In this document: piece after piece, positions 1 to 7,545 of the stretch
Layout: every line of letters starts with the position of its first letter
How positions within the stretch are numbered: position 1 is the stretch's first letter
Assembly (NCBI GenBank): GCA_964408945.1
Contig: CAYPBJ010000007.1
Span: 24,345-88,344, forward strand
Source of the DNA: VMCP01 sp964408945
GTDB taxonomy: Bacteria; Bacteroidota; Bacteroidia; NS11-12g; UBA955
Length of the DNA: 64,000 bases
Direction: 5' to 3'
Translations under genes and position numbers: made by a program
The notes under the pieces: generated by a model
Told to the model about the DNA's origin: nothing
Database searches by the model: none
Seen by the model: the letters and a program-made list of their open reading frames with translations, nothing else

Positions 1-274
1 TGTCTCCGTCATTTTGATAGTTTTTTGCAGCATTGATACCTCCTTGAGCGGCAATAGAATGTGCTCTGCGAGGAGAATCTTGAAAACAAAATGCTGAAAC
101 TTTGTAGCCCATTTCTGCTAAGGTGGCTGCGGCGCTGGCACCAGCTAACCCAGTACCTACTACAATAACATGCAAACTTCTTTTGTTTGCAGGATTCACC
201 AATGAAACACTGCTTTTATACTGTGTCCACTTAGCATCTACTGAACCTTGTGGAATTTTAGAATCTAATTTCAT
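1..274 (-). CDS. sdhA: Succinate dehydrogenase/fumarate reductase flavoprotein subunit, N-terminal part (runs off the window)
   Basis: About 91 N-terminal residues are present; the gene continues past position 1. The start is the ATG read from 274. The translation shows an FAD-binding dinucleotide fold (VVGTGLAGASAA, about residues 38-49) and then AHSIAAQGGINAA, the SdhA/FrdA segment whose His carries the covalent flavin. SdhA oxidises succinate to fumarate at the cytoplasmic face of the membrane and passes electrons to the iron-sulfur subunit. It lies 14 nt downstream of the cytochrome b subunit gene on the same strand, the usual Bacteroidota order sdhC-sdhA-sdhB; sdhB would lie outside the window. 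The family call is firm although only the N-terminus is visible. Confidence 0.93.
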   Translation of the reverse strand, partial: MKLDSKIPQGSVDAKWTQYKSSVSLVNPANKRSLHVIVVGTGLAGASAAATLAEMGYKVSAFCFQDSPRRAHSIAAQGGINAAKNYQNDGD

Positions 275-288
275 ACGTTTTCAATCAA

Positions 289-987
289 TTATTTAATGAT
301 ACCAAAATGCATTACTACGGGAATAATGGCAAAAATTAGAGGAACGATGATAGAGAAAGCGGCACCAACCGATGCAATGATGGGGGTGTAAGATTTGTGA
401 TTGATTCCAAATGTTTGGAATGCGCTGGAAAAACCATGAAGCAGGTGGTAAGCCAAAGAAAAACAACCTAAAACGTAGATAATTACAGCAATAGGATTTG
501 TGAAAACACTAGACATTTCTAGGAACAAGTTTTCCATTGTATCGCCGTTAGCGTAAGTTATTTCTCCTAAGGCATGGGGCGCGTGGAATCTACTAACTAC
601 CCAAAAATGTTTAAGGTGAAGAACCAAAAAGATTAAAATGATGGTTCCCAAGAAGCCCATTGAGCGTGAGTACCATTTGGAGTTAGCGTTCCCTGGGTTT
701 CCAGTGTATTTGGCAGCACGGCGTTTACGGTTGTCAAACGTAAGGTACAAACCTTGTGCAATGTGAAGCAGAAAACCAACAAACAATAGAACTTCTGAAA
801 TTCTAATGAACGGATTTTCGGCCATGAATCGTGCAGCTTCGTTGAAGGTCTGACCCCCATCGTTAAGCAAAACCATGGCATTAATTAGGCAGTGAACTAA
901 TAAAAAGGCGATTAAAGCAATCCCTGTCACGGCCATAACGAGTTTTCTACCAAGGCTGGATGAAAACAAGAATGACAATACTCCCAT
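289..987 (-). CDS. sdhC: Succinate dehydrogenase cytochrome b subunit (b558 type)
   Basis: A 232-residue membrane protein with about five hydrophobic helices, matching the single-subunit diheme cytochrome b anchor used by Bacteroidota instead of separate SdhC and SdhD. Histidines inside or next to helices (H32 in FLLVHC, then FLLHIAQG, VLHLKH, YHLLHG) are candidate heme ligands. It anchors the SdhAB catalytic dimer and transfers electrons to menaquinone, in line with menB elsewhere in the window. It is the first gene of the sdh operon, 14 nt before sdhA. A TAAATTTG box lies 27 nt upstream of the start. The subunit type follows from length and context. Confidence 0.9.
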   Translation of the reverse strand: MGVLSFLFSSSLGRKLVMAVTGIALIAFLLVHCLINAMVLLNDGGQTFNEAARFMAENPFIRISEVLLFVGFLLHIAQGLYLTFDNRKRRAAKYTGNPGNANSKWYSRSMGFLGTIILIFLVLHLKHFWVVSRFHAPHALGEITYANGDTMENLFLEMSSVFTNPIAVIIYVLGCFSLAYHLLHGFSSAFQTFGINHKSYTPIIASVGAAFSIIVPLIFAIIPVVMHFGIIK

Positions 988-1013
988 AAATGATATTAAA
1001 TATTTGTGTTTGG

Positions 1014-1021
1014 CAAATTTA
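1014..1021 (-). promoter_or_regulatory. Candidate -7 promoter box for sdhCA
   Basis: On the minus strand this reads TAAATTTG, a full match to the Bacteroidota -7 consensus TAnnTTTG, 27 nt upstream of the sdhC ATG. No convincing -33 TTG was found at the usual spacing, so the call rests on one element and its position. Confidence 0.45.
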
Positions 1022-1093
1022 CAAAATATAGGTACTCACTGCACACAGGCTTTGTTTTTGAGTACTATTTAGAATCTATCTATTGAACAAAAG

Positions 1094-1690
1094 TTAAGCA
1101 TTACGCAATTTCTCAAGGCGTTGTAGGTATTTTCCTACGACATCAAATTCTAAATTGACTGGGTCGCTAGCCTGGAGGAATTTGAGGTTGGTGTGTTCCC
1201 AAGTGTAAGGAATTATTGCAACACTGAAGGCATCGGGAAAACTATCAACTACGGTTAAACTAATACCATTGATGCAAATACTGCCTTTATTTACGGTAAT
1301 TCCAGCTTCGGGTGGATGTGAGATAAAGAGCATATACGAACCATCTAAGTCATGCACCTCATCCAAAACTCCTACACAATCAACATGACCTTGAACAATA
1401 TGTCCGTCAAATCTTCCGGTAGCCGGCATGCAACGTTCTGTATTGATGAGGTCACCAATTTTCCAAGATTTTATGCTGGTTACATTTTGCGTTTCAGCAA
1501 TGGCTGTTACTTTATAGGTAGAATCAGCAATATTGATGTTTGTTACTGTGAGACAAATACCATTGTGAGATACACTTTGGTCTACTTTTAATTCAGGTGT
1601 AAAAATGGATTTAAAAGTAATATGTAAATTCGTCTGCTCCTCTTCTACATCAAGGATTTCAGACATGCCTTCAATAATGCCCGTGAACAT
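1094..1690 (-). CDS. ribE: Riboflavin synthase alpha subunit
   Basis: A 198-residue protein that converts two 6,7-dimethyl-8-ribityllumazine molecules into riboflavin and a pyrimidine by-product. The ATG at 1690 was chosen because it gives the family-typical N-terminus MFTGIIEG; the frame is open 33 nt further up but those residues do not belong to the family. Two tandem lumazine-binding (barrel) domains are visible, each with the repeated signature: SHNGICLTV in the first half and SICINGISLTVV in the second, together with the inter-domain GHIVQGHVD segment. It is divergent from grpE across 109 nt. No FMN riboswitch-like structure was recognised in that spacer. Confidence 0.95.
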   Translation of the reverse strand: MFTGIIEGMSEILDVEEEQTNLHITFKSIFTPELKVDQSVSHNGICLTVTNINIADSTYKVTAIAETQNVTSIKSWKIGDLINTERCMPATGRFDGHIVQGHVDCVGVLDEVHDLDGSYMLFISHPPEAGITVNKGSICINGISLTVVDSFPDAFSVAIIPYTWEHTNLKFLQASDPVNLEFDVVGKYLQRLEKLRNA

Positions 1691-1735
1691 GTCATAAAAG
1701 TAGGATTTAATTCTGACAATCAAAAAAATTTTAGT

Positions 1736-1756
1736 CTATAAACTGACAAATTGACA
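1736..1756 (+). promoter_or_regulatory. Conserved element upstream of grpE-dnaJ, shared with the region at 51955
   Basis: The first 15 nt, CTATAAACTGACAAA, are identical to 51955-51969, and 19 of 21 positions match overall. The element contains two directly repeated TGACAA-like boxes. A sigma54-like TGGCA with a downstream TTTGA (one mismatch each to TGGCAC and TTTGC) begins at 1768. The second copy lies beside a sigma54 activator gene, so this may be an activator-binding site for a stress operon. That function is inference; only the sequence match is observed. Confidence 0.4.
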
Positions 1757-1799
1757 ATAATGTGTAATGGCAAGCATTTTGATGTATAAAGAAATCGTT

Positions 1800-2384
1800 A
1801 TGGCAAGCAAAAAATCCACCGAAAAAGAAAAAGAGCAATCTCAACAACCTGAAAATATGACTGAACATACAGTCAACCAAGAACAAGTAGAAAACAATGA
1901 ATCAGTTGTCGATTCAATCAACCCTGAAGATGTTGCAGGCGATGGCACAAATGATGCCGAAAGCATTCAATCTGAAAAGGAAAAATATTTAAGGTTATAC
2001 AGCGAGTTTGAAAACTTCCGCAGAAGAACTACAAAAGAGCGTTTGGAATGGATGCAAAATGCCAGCAAAGATATGATTGAAGCGGTTTTGCCAGTGGTAG
2101 ATGATATGGAAAGAGCGTTGAATGCTCTTAAAAATTCTGGAGATTCAACGGCGTCTGAAGGGATGGAATTGATCTTCAAAAAATTGTATGGAATTTTAGA
2201 GCGTAAAGGGTTGAAACCTATGAACGCCAAAGGCGAAGATTTTAATCCTGATTTACATGAGGCAGTTACTCAATTTGCGGCTCCTTCACCTGAACTAGTT
2301 GGCAAAGTAATTGATGAGGTAGAAAAAGGTTATTTTTTAAATGATAAAGTACTGAGATTTGCCAAAGTTGTAGTTGGTAACTAA
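1800..2384 (+). CDS. grpE: Nucleotide exchange factor GrpE
   Basis: A 194-residue homodimeric co-chaperone that releases ADP from DnaK. The ATG at 1800 (MASKKSTEKEKEQ) is preferred; an in-frame ATG at 1767 would add 11 residues but overlaps the putative promoter. The order is a charged, disordered N-terminus (about 1-60), a long helical coiled coil (EKEKYLRLYSEFENFRRRT and onward, about 60-110), and a C-terminal beta domain ending VLRFAKVVVGN, which is family-typical. dnaJ starts 5 nt downstream, so the two are cotranscribed. dnaK is not in the window. The upstream region carries the repeated element at 1736. Confidence 0.95.
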   Translation: MASKKSTEKEKEQSQQPENMTEHTVNQEQVENNESVVDSINPEDVAGDGTNDAESIQSEKEKYLRLYSEFENFRRRTTKERLEWMQNASKDMIEAVLPVVDDMERALNALKNSGDSTASEGMELIFKKLYGILERKGLKPMNAKGEDFNPDLHEAVTQFAAPSPELVGKVIDEVEKGYFLNDKVLRFAKVVVGN

Positions 2385-2389
2385 TATAT

Positions 2390-3505
2390 ATGAGTAAAAG
2401 AGATTATTACGATATACTGGGCGTGCCCAAGTCGGCTTCCGCTGATGAGCTGAAGAAAGCATACCGAAAATTAGCAATCAAATTTCACCCAGATAAAAAT
2501 CCGGGCGATAAAGAAGCAGAAGAAAAATTCAAAGAAGCTGCTGAAGCATATGATGTGTTAAGCAATCCAGAAAAGAAAAGCAGGTACGATCAGTTTGGTC
2601 ATGCTGGAATGGGTGGCGCTGGCGGATTTGGCGGCGGTGGATTCAGCATGGATGACATCTTCAGTCAGTTTGGAGATGTGTTTGGTGATGATAGTATCTT
2701 TGGTTCTTTCTTCGGTGGTGGAGGACGCGGAAGAGGTGGTTCAAGAAGAACTGTTGGTTCTAACATAAGAATAAAAATGAAACTCACCCTTTCAGAAATG
2801 AAGAATGGGGTAGAGAAGAAGGTTAAATACCGCAGAATGGTTGCCGCAGAAGGTGTAAAATTTGGCACTTGTAGGCATTGCAACGGTAGCGGCGTTGTAA
2901 AGCAAGTAACCAATACTTTCCTAGGACAAATGGCTACTCAAAGTGCTTGTCCCGTTTGTCAAGGAATGGGTAAGGTCATTGAGAGTAAACCAGCCGATGC
3001 CAATGAACACGGACTCATAGCTAAAGAATTTGAAACCAGTATCAAAATACCGGGAGGGGTTGCAGAAGGCATGCAGCTCAACGTGAATGGCAAAGGAAAT
3101 GACGGTCCGGGAGGCGGATCACCCGGTGATTTGATTGTATTGATTGAAGAAATTGCTCACGAAGAATTATCGAGAGAAGGCAATAACGTTCATTACAATT
3201 TATGGTTGAGTTTTCCGGAGGCTGCAATGGGATCAAACGTAGAAGTTCCAACCCTAGACGGCAAAGCAAAAATTAAAATAGATGCAGGAACCCAGCCGGG
3301 TAAGGTTCTCCGTTTAAAAGGCAAAGGATTTCCGGAAATAAACGGATATGGAACTGGTGATCAATTGGTAATTGTTAATATTTATGTACCAACTAAGTTG
3401 TCAGCTGAGGAAAAGGAGTTGTTAAATCAACTTCAAGAAAGCAAGAATTTTAGACCTGATCAGAAGGAAAAATCATTCTTTGATAGAATGAGAGACTTTT
3501 TCTAA
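2390..3505 (+). CDS. dnaJ: Chaperone DnaJ with a reduced two-motif zinc domain
   Basis: A 371-residue Hsp40 that delivers substrates to DnaK and stimulates its ATPase. The J domain spans residues 1-70 with HPD at 33-35; the Gly/Phe-rich linker is about 75-125; two C-terminal substrate-binding beta domains follow. The zinc domain has only two CxxCxGxG motifs (Cys161/164 and Cys187/190) instead of four. They correspond by position to canonical motifs 2 and 3, so one zinc centre is kept and the other replaced by a non-Cys loop. From memory this is the form seen in Flavobacteriia, so it is probably a lineage trait rather than decay. It sits 5 nt after grpE. Confidence 0.95.
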   Translation: MSKRDYYDILGVPKSASADELKKAYRKLAIKFHPDKNPGDKEAEEKFKEAAEAYDVLSNPEKKSRYDQFGHAGMGGAGGFGGGGFSMDDIFSQFGDVFGDDSIFGSFFGGGGRGRGGSRRTVGSNIRIKMKLTLSEMKNGVEKKVKYRRMVAAEGVKFGTCRHCNGSGVVKQVTNTFLGQMATQSACPVCQGMGKVIESKPADANEHGLIAKEFETSIKIPGGVAEGMQLNVNGKGNDGPGGGSPGDLIVLIEEIAHEELSREGNNVHYNLWLSFPEAAMGSNVEVPTLDGKAKIKIDAGTQPGKVLRLKGKGFPEINGYGTGDQLVIVNIYVPTKLSAEEKELLNQLQESKNFRPDQKEKSFFDRMRDFF

Positions 3506-3527
3506 ATTTTATCGCATTTTTGCTGCG

Positions 3528-5798
3528 ATGAATTCTATCAGCAAGGTTATTGCTTTATTCCTGTTTTTCGGTGCCATTCATGATTTGACTTTTGCTCAAT
3601 CTAATGGTTCATCCAATATTGATTTTAATAATTATCAGCCTATTTATTGTTCTGGAGAAGTTCCGTATAATCTCAAGAAATTATCTAGTGCAAAAGCTCA
3701 AGAGGAAGTGCGAAGAATTAGATCTTCCAAGTCTTCGGGTAGGGATCGAAAGCGCGAATTGGAATTTGCCATTCAATCTAATTTCTTGGAAGATCAAATT
3801 TTAACTTCAGGGCAAATTCTCTATGGTGATCCAATGACGAATTACATAGAAAAGGTGGGCCTAAAAGTGTTAGCTTCTAAGCCTGAATTACAAAGCCAAG
3901 TTCAATTTTTCGTGCTTCGTTCTCATGTACCAAATGCTTATGTAACTCATCATGGGCTGGTTTTTGTGAGTTTAGGATTATTAGCTAGATTGGATAACGA
4001 AGCTCAGTTAGCCGTAATACTTGCTCACGAGTTGCAGCATTATATATTGAAACACTCCTTGATTGCATACAAAGAAGCTAAATATGTAAGTGGTTATTCT
4101 CGAGGGTCTGATTTAGACGAAAGAATCAAAGCATTTTACAAATTCAACGTTGGGCAAGAAGAGGAGGCTGACAAAAAGGGTTTTGAAATGTTGAGTCAAA
4201 CAGAATATGACTTTTCTGAAGGGATCAATGTGTTCGAAAATTTAAAGTACCAAGACCATCCATTTTTAGAAGCTCAATGGAGCATAGACTCCTTTGAAAC
4301 CAGATATTACCGTTTTCCTGAAAAACTAAAATTAAGTGTAACTTCACTTTTAGAGGAAGCTGAAAAAAAGGATAGAAAACGTATGGAAGAAGAGCTAAAC
4401 GATGCATATTCTTCTCATCCCAACCTCGATAAAAGAATCATGGCATTGCAGGGTGACGTTAAAAGCGTAAATCTTTCTGGAAAAAAGAAATTTCTATTTT
4501 CTAAGGAAGAATTTGAATTGGTTCGCAGAATATCGCGTTATGAACTTATTCTACTTTATGTGCGCCGAGGTGATCACGGTCGGTCGTTATATTTGACCCG
4601 TGTTTTTGAATTGTTGTACGGTCCATCACCTTTTATCTCTAGGGTAAAAGCTATGAATGCCTACGCTTTGGCAGAACATAGATGGAAACTTAAAGATTTA
4701 AATGCCTACGGTTGTTCAGTGTTAGATAATAGAGGCGGTTGGCGCCCTTTGAGTGCAGCACTCCTTAAGTTAGATGCAAAAGAGTTGAATTCATTGGCTT
4801 TAAAAGTGGTTTTAGAAGAAAAACTACGTTATCCTTCTGATGTTTTCATTGATCAACTGGGTGCAAAGTTGTTAAATATCACCCAATCCATTGGGGTGAT
4901 AAACCTTGATGAATACCTGAAATTCAGTCTTGACTCATCTATTAAAAGCGAAGTTCAGCTAACAACGGGTGGTGGACTAGTTAAGCCAGGTCAAATTTCC
5001 AGTAATCCTGGTGTGAAACCATATCATTATGGCTCTATTTATCATCTTCTTAAACAAAAGAATATTGCCAATTATGTAGATATCAATAGAATAACCTCTA
5101 ACTCTCAGAATGCATCACCGCGCAAAGGGTTTCGTGAAAGAATGGCGGAGTTAGATCAAGTGAACCGCAAGAGATATCAAAAAAGCCTCAACGAATCACA
5201 GAAAATTTTTGTACTTCAACCCAACTTCAGTTACTATTCTTCCAGCTTTGGTGGTGTAAATAAGCGAAATTATTTTGGCGAAGAAACCAAGAAAATTGAA
5301 TTGTTGAAATCTTGGAATTGGGTTATCAGAAACTCCCAAATACCAGCCGAAATCGTTGAAAATATCGCCCGAGAGGGCTACAAAACCGAACAATTGGTTA
5401 AATACAGTCAACTCAACGATTGGCTAACTGAGCGATTGAACAATGATACTCAAGAAATGATTTTGTTTTACTCTCAATTTGTCGATCAGTTTACAGAGAC
5501 CCAAAAGGAACCCTTAATTTGTTGGGAAGGGTATGAATATAAATCTACTAAACGCCCTTTCTTAATCAATGATTTTCTTTACGCACTGATGTTCCCCATT
5601 TATACCCCCATTTATTTGTACAGTCAATTTAAAATAGATTACTACACCGAAGAAACAACGGTGGTTTATAATATGCGCACTTCACGATCAGTGATGAATC
5701 GGGTTAAACGCAAGAATTACCGTATGATTGATGATTATAACAAGGCCCAAATTTATGAGACACTTTATGAAATTTCACATTTACCAAGCAATCGTTAA
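3528..5798 (+). CDS. Exported M48-family zinc metallopeptidase with long C-terminal extension
   Basis: 756 residues. An N-terminal signal peptide (about 1-24, ending LTFAQ) is followed by a peptidase domain with HELQH at residues 167-171, the HExxH zinc site, and a downstream EEEAD (about residue 211) that would supply the third ligand, as in M48/BepA-type peptidases. The preceding segment YVTHHGLVFVSLGLLARL resembles the substrate strand of these enzymes. The C-terminal 450 residues have no recognised domain; a hydrophobic stretch near residue 685 (FLYALMFPIYTPIYLY) could associate with membrane. It is probably periplasmic or envelope-associated, and much longer than a minimal M48 enzyme. 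The next gene begins 32 nt inside its 3' end, suggesting coupling. Confidence 0.8.
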   Translation: MNSISKVIALFLFFGAIHDLTFAQSNGSSNIDFNNYQPIYCSGEVPYNLKKLSSAKAQEEVRRIRSSKSSGRDRKRELEFAIQSNFLEDQILTSGQILYGDPMTNYIEKVGLKVLASKPELQSQVQFFVLRSHVPNAYVTHHGLVFVSLGLLARLDNEAQLAVILAHELQHYILKHSLIAYKEAKYVSGYSRGSDLDERIKAFYKFNVGQEEEADKKGFEMLSQTEYDFSEGINVFENLKYQDHPFLEAQWSIDSFETRYYRFPEKLKLSVTSLLEEAEKKDRKRMEEELNDAYSSHPNLDKRIMALQGDVKSVNLSGKKKFLFSKEEFELVRRISRYELILLYVRRGDHGRSLYLTRVFELLYGPSPFISRVKAMNAYALAEHRWKLKDLNAYGCSVLDNRGGWRPLSAALLKLDAKELNSLALKVVLEEKLRYPSDVFIDQLGAKLLNITQSIGVINLDEYLKFSLDSSIKSEVQLTTGGGLVKPGQISSNPGVKPYHYGSIYHLLKQKNIANYVDINRITSNSQNASPRKGFRERMAELDQVNRKRYQKSLNESQKIFVLQPNFSYYSSSFGGVNKRNYFGEETKKIELLKSWNWVIRNSQIPAEIVENIAREGYKTEQLVKYSQLNDWLTERLNNDTQEMILFYSQFVDQFTETQKEPLICWEGYEYKSTKRPFLINDFLYALMFPIYTPIYLYSQFKIDYYTEETTVVYNMRTSRSVMNRVKRKNYRMIDDYNKAQIYETLYEISHLPSNR

Positions 5799-6552
5799 GC
5801 GCTTCATTTTATTGGGCACTTTGTGTGGGATGTTTTTCGCTCCCGCGGATATTTTTTCTCAGTCTAACCCCGGATTTTTAGGCGCCCGACACGGATTATC
5901 TGTAGGATATAGTTTGCATACAGGAGGTCTGCTCCGCGCAATGGTAGGAAATGGCAATGAAACCACTAAGTTATTAAATTCGGGTTTTAGGGTGGATTAT
6001 GAAATGGCTAAAAGTCAAGGATTCGCTTGGCTCTTTAGCTATCGTAATCGGAGCGACGTTGTAGAAAGCGATAATTATGGTGGGGTTTATTATGTTGAAT
6101 CAACAGGAGGCATCCAACTAATCAGTTTTGAATCGGGGTCGTTAAATTACTCTGTAAATGAGTTCGCTGCCGAAGCGCGATTCTACAGCGAACGAAAAGG
6201 AGCAGTGGCCCCTTTTGGGTCTTATGTAGGTTTAGAATTGAGTGCATCAAACTGTTCACCAACGAGCGAAGACGTTGTTTGGACAGCTGGTATGAATTTT
6301 CCAAAATATTCTGGCAGTTTAACTTCTATCGCTACATCTTTGAACTTTGGGGTAAAGCGCATGATCACTAAGGAAATAGGAATCAATGCTCATTACGGTT
6401 TTGGCTTCACCGTATATCAAACGGGAAATGTCAAATTGGGTTCAGAAGATGTGGCTACCAACTCAAAAGATTTTTACGACTACGCAATTGCTCGCCGAGA
6501 GTTAAATGCCAAGCTGCTGCAAGGCTCAATTTCTGTGAGTTATTTGTTTTAA
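5767..6552 (+). CDS. Exported protein of unknown function, outer-membrane beta-barrel-like
   Basis: 261 residues from the ATG at 5767, chosen because it places a signal peptide (MKFHIYQAIVKRFILLGTLC, ending near DIFSQ) at the N-terminus; in-frame starts at 5728 and 5755 lie deeper in the upstream gene. The mature part alternates short polar and aromatic stretches and ends in the motif SISVSYLF, an aromatic C-terminus typical of Bacteroidota outer-membrane barrels. The start overlaps the 3' end of the M48 peptidase gene by 32 nt, so the two are likely cotranscribed. No specific family was recognised. The stop is directly followed by a tandem heptamer array. Confidence 0.6.
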   Translation: MKFHIYQAIVKRFILLGTLCGMFFAPADIFSQSNPGFLGARHGLSVGYSLHTGGLLRAMVGNGNETTKLLNSGFRVDYEMAKSQGFAWLFSYRNRSDVVESDNYGGVYYVESTGGIQLISFESGSLNYSVNEFAAEARFYSERKGAVAPFGSYVGLELSASNCSPTSEDVVWTAGMNFPKYSGSLTSIATSLNFGVKRMITKEIGINAHYGFGFTVYQTGNVKLGSEDVATNSKDFYDYAIARRELNAKLLQGSISVSYLF

Positions 6553-6554
6553 TA

Positions 6555-6680
6555 TCTGGTACATGGTACATGGTACATGGTAGCAGGTCGAGGGACCAAA
6601 TACCTGTGACCTGTGACCCGCTACCAACTACCCGCTACCAACTACCAACTACCAGCTACCAACTACCAACTACCAACTAC
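6555..6680 (+). repeat. Tandem heptanucleotide array A (18 units of 7 nt) in a convergent spacer
   Basis: Read from 6555, the sequence divides without interruption into 18 seven-base units: tctggta, three catggta, gcaggtc, gagggac, caaatac, two ctgtgac, then a mixture of ccgctac, caactac and cagctac. The left end is GGTA-type and the right end CTAC-type, roughly its reverse complement, so the array has overall dyad symmetry. It fills the whole spacer between the stop codons of two convergent genes, and its last base is the first base of the menB stop codon. See the related arrays at 44344, 49779 and 54879. Confidence 0.9.
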
Positions 6681-7501
6681 TATGGAAATTTAGGGTATTT
6701 TTGGAAGTCTGGTTTGCGCTTTTCTAAGAATGCGTGTTTGCCTTCTTGAGCTTCTTCGGTGAGATAATAAAGTAGGGTTGCGTCACCGGCGAGTTCCATG
6801 AGTCCATGTTGACCGTCTAATTCAGCATTGAAAGAGCGTTTGAGCATTCTGATGGCCATTGGACTGCGTTCCATGATGGTGTTGCACCAATCTACGGTTT
6901 CATCTTCGAGTTGGGCGAGCGGTACTACTTTATTGACAAGTCCCATTTTCTCGCATTCGTCTGCTGTGTATTGTCTGCACAAGAACCATATTTCACGGGC
7001 TTTCTTTTGTCCAACGTGGCGAGCAAGATAACTGCTTCCAAATCCGCCGTCAAAACTTCCCACTTTAGGGCCAGTTTGGCCAAATTTAGCATGGTCAGCG
7101 GCAATGGTTAGGTCACAAACTACGTGAAGAACATGTCCTCCGCCAATAGCATACCCATTCACCATGGCAATCACGGGTTTTGGTAGAGATCTGATTTTCT
7201 TGTGCAAATCAAGAACGTTTAGACGTGGAATTCCAGAATCATCAACGTAACCACCAATGCCTTTTACGTTTTGGTCACCGCCAGAGCAAAATGCCTTGTC
7301 TCCAATTCCGGTAAGAATTACCACTGAGATTTGTTGGTTTTCGCGGCAATGATCCATAGCATCAAGCATATCGGTTACGGTTTGAGGACGAAATGCATTG
7401 TAAACTTCGGGACGATTGATGGTTATTTTGGCAATTCCTTCATGGAATTGAAATAGGATGTCAGAATAGTCTTTGATGGTTTCCCAATTTCTTTGGCTCA
7501 T
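6680..7501 (-). CDS. menB: 1,4-dihydroxy-2-naphthoyl-CoA synthase
   Basis: A 273-residue crotonase-fold enzyme that cyclises o-succinylbenzoyl-CoA to DHNA-CoA in menaquinone biosynthesis. The MenB-specific segments are present: NRPEVYNAFRPQTV, FCSGGDQNVKG, MVNGYAIGGGHVLHVVCDLTIAA, the FGQTGPKVGSFDGGFGSSYLAR loop and the C-terminal RKPDF. The GGDQ and FDGGFG motifs separate it from ordinary enoyl-CoA hydratases such as the one at 11414. No other men genes lie nearby. The 3' end abuts heptamer array A, and the next gene upstream on this strand starts far away, so it appears to be transcribed alone. Confidence 0.95.
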   Translation of the reverse strand: MSQRNWETIKDYSDILFQFHEGIAKITINRPEVYNAFRPQTVTDMLDAMDHCRENQQISVVILTGIGDKAFCSGGDQNVKGIGGYVDDSGIPRLNVLDLHKKIRSLPKPVIAMVNGYAIGGGHVLHVVCDLTIAADHAKFGQTGPKVGSFDGGFGSSYLARHVGQKKAREIWFLCRQYTADECEKMGLVNKVVPLAQLEDETVDWCNTIMERSPMAIRMLKRSFNAELDGQHGLMELAGDATLLYYLTEEAQEGKHAFLEKRKPDFQKYPKFP

Positions 7502-7545
7502 GGTGCAAATTTACAATTAGAAGTTGAACCAATTGTTGAGATTTA

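Noticed and set aside
1767..1799. Upstream ATG of grpE at 1767
   Set aside because: Those 11 residues do not fit GrpE and the codon overlaps the sigma54-like promoter sequence; the ATG at 1800 gives a normal N-terminus.
2390..3505. DnaJ as a truncated or damaged gene because two zinc motifs are missing
   Set aside because: Length, J domain and C-terminal domains are complete, and the same two-motif form is remembered from Flavobacteriia; treated as a lineage feature.
6555..6680. Possible CRISPR array
   Set aside because: Period is only 7 nt and there are no unique spacers between repeats; the same applies to the arrays at 44344, 49779 and 54879.
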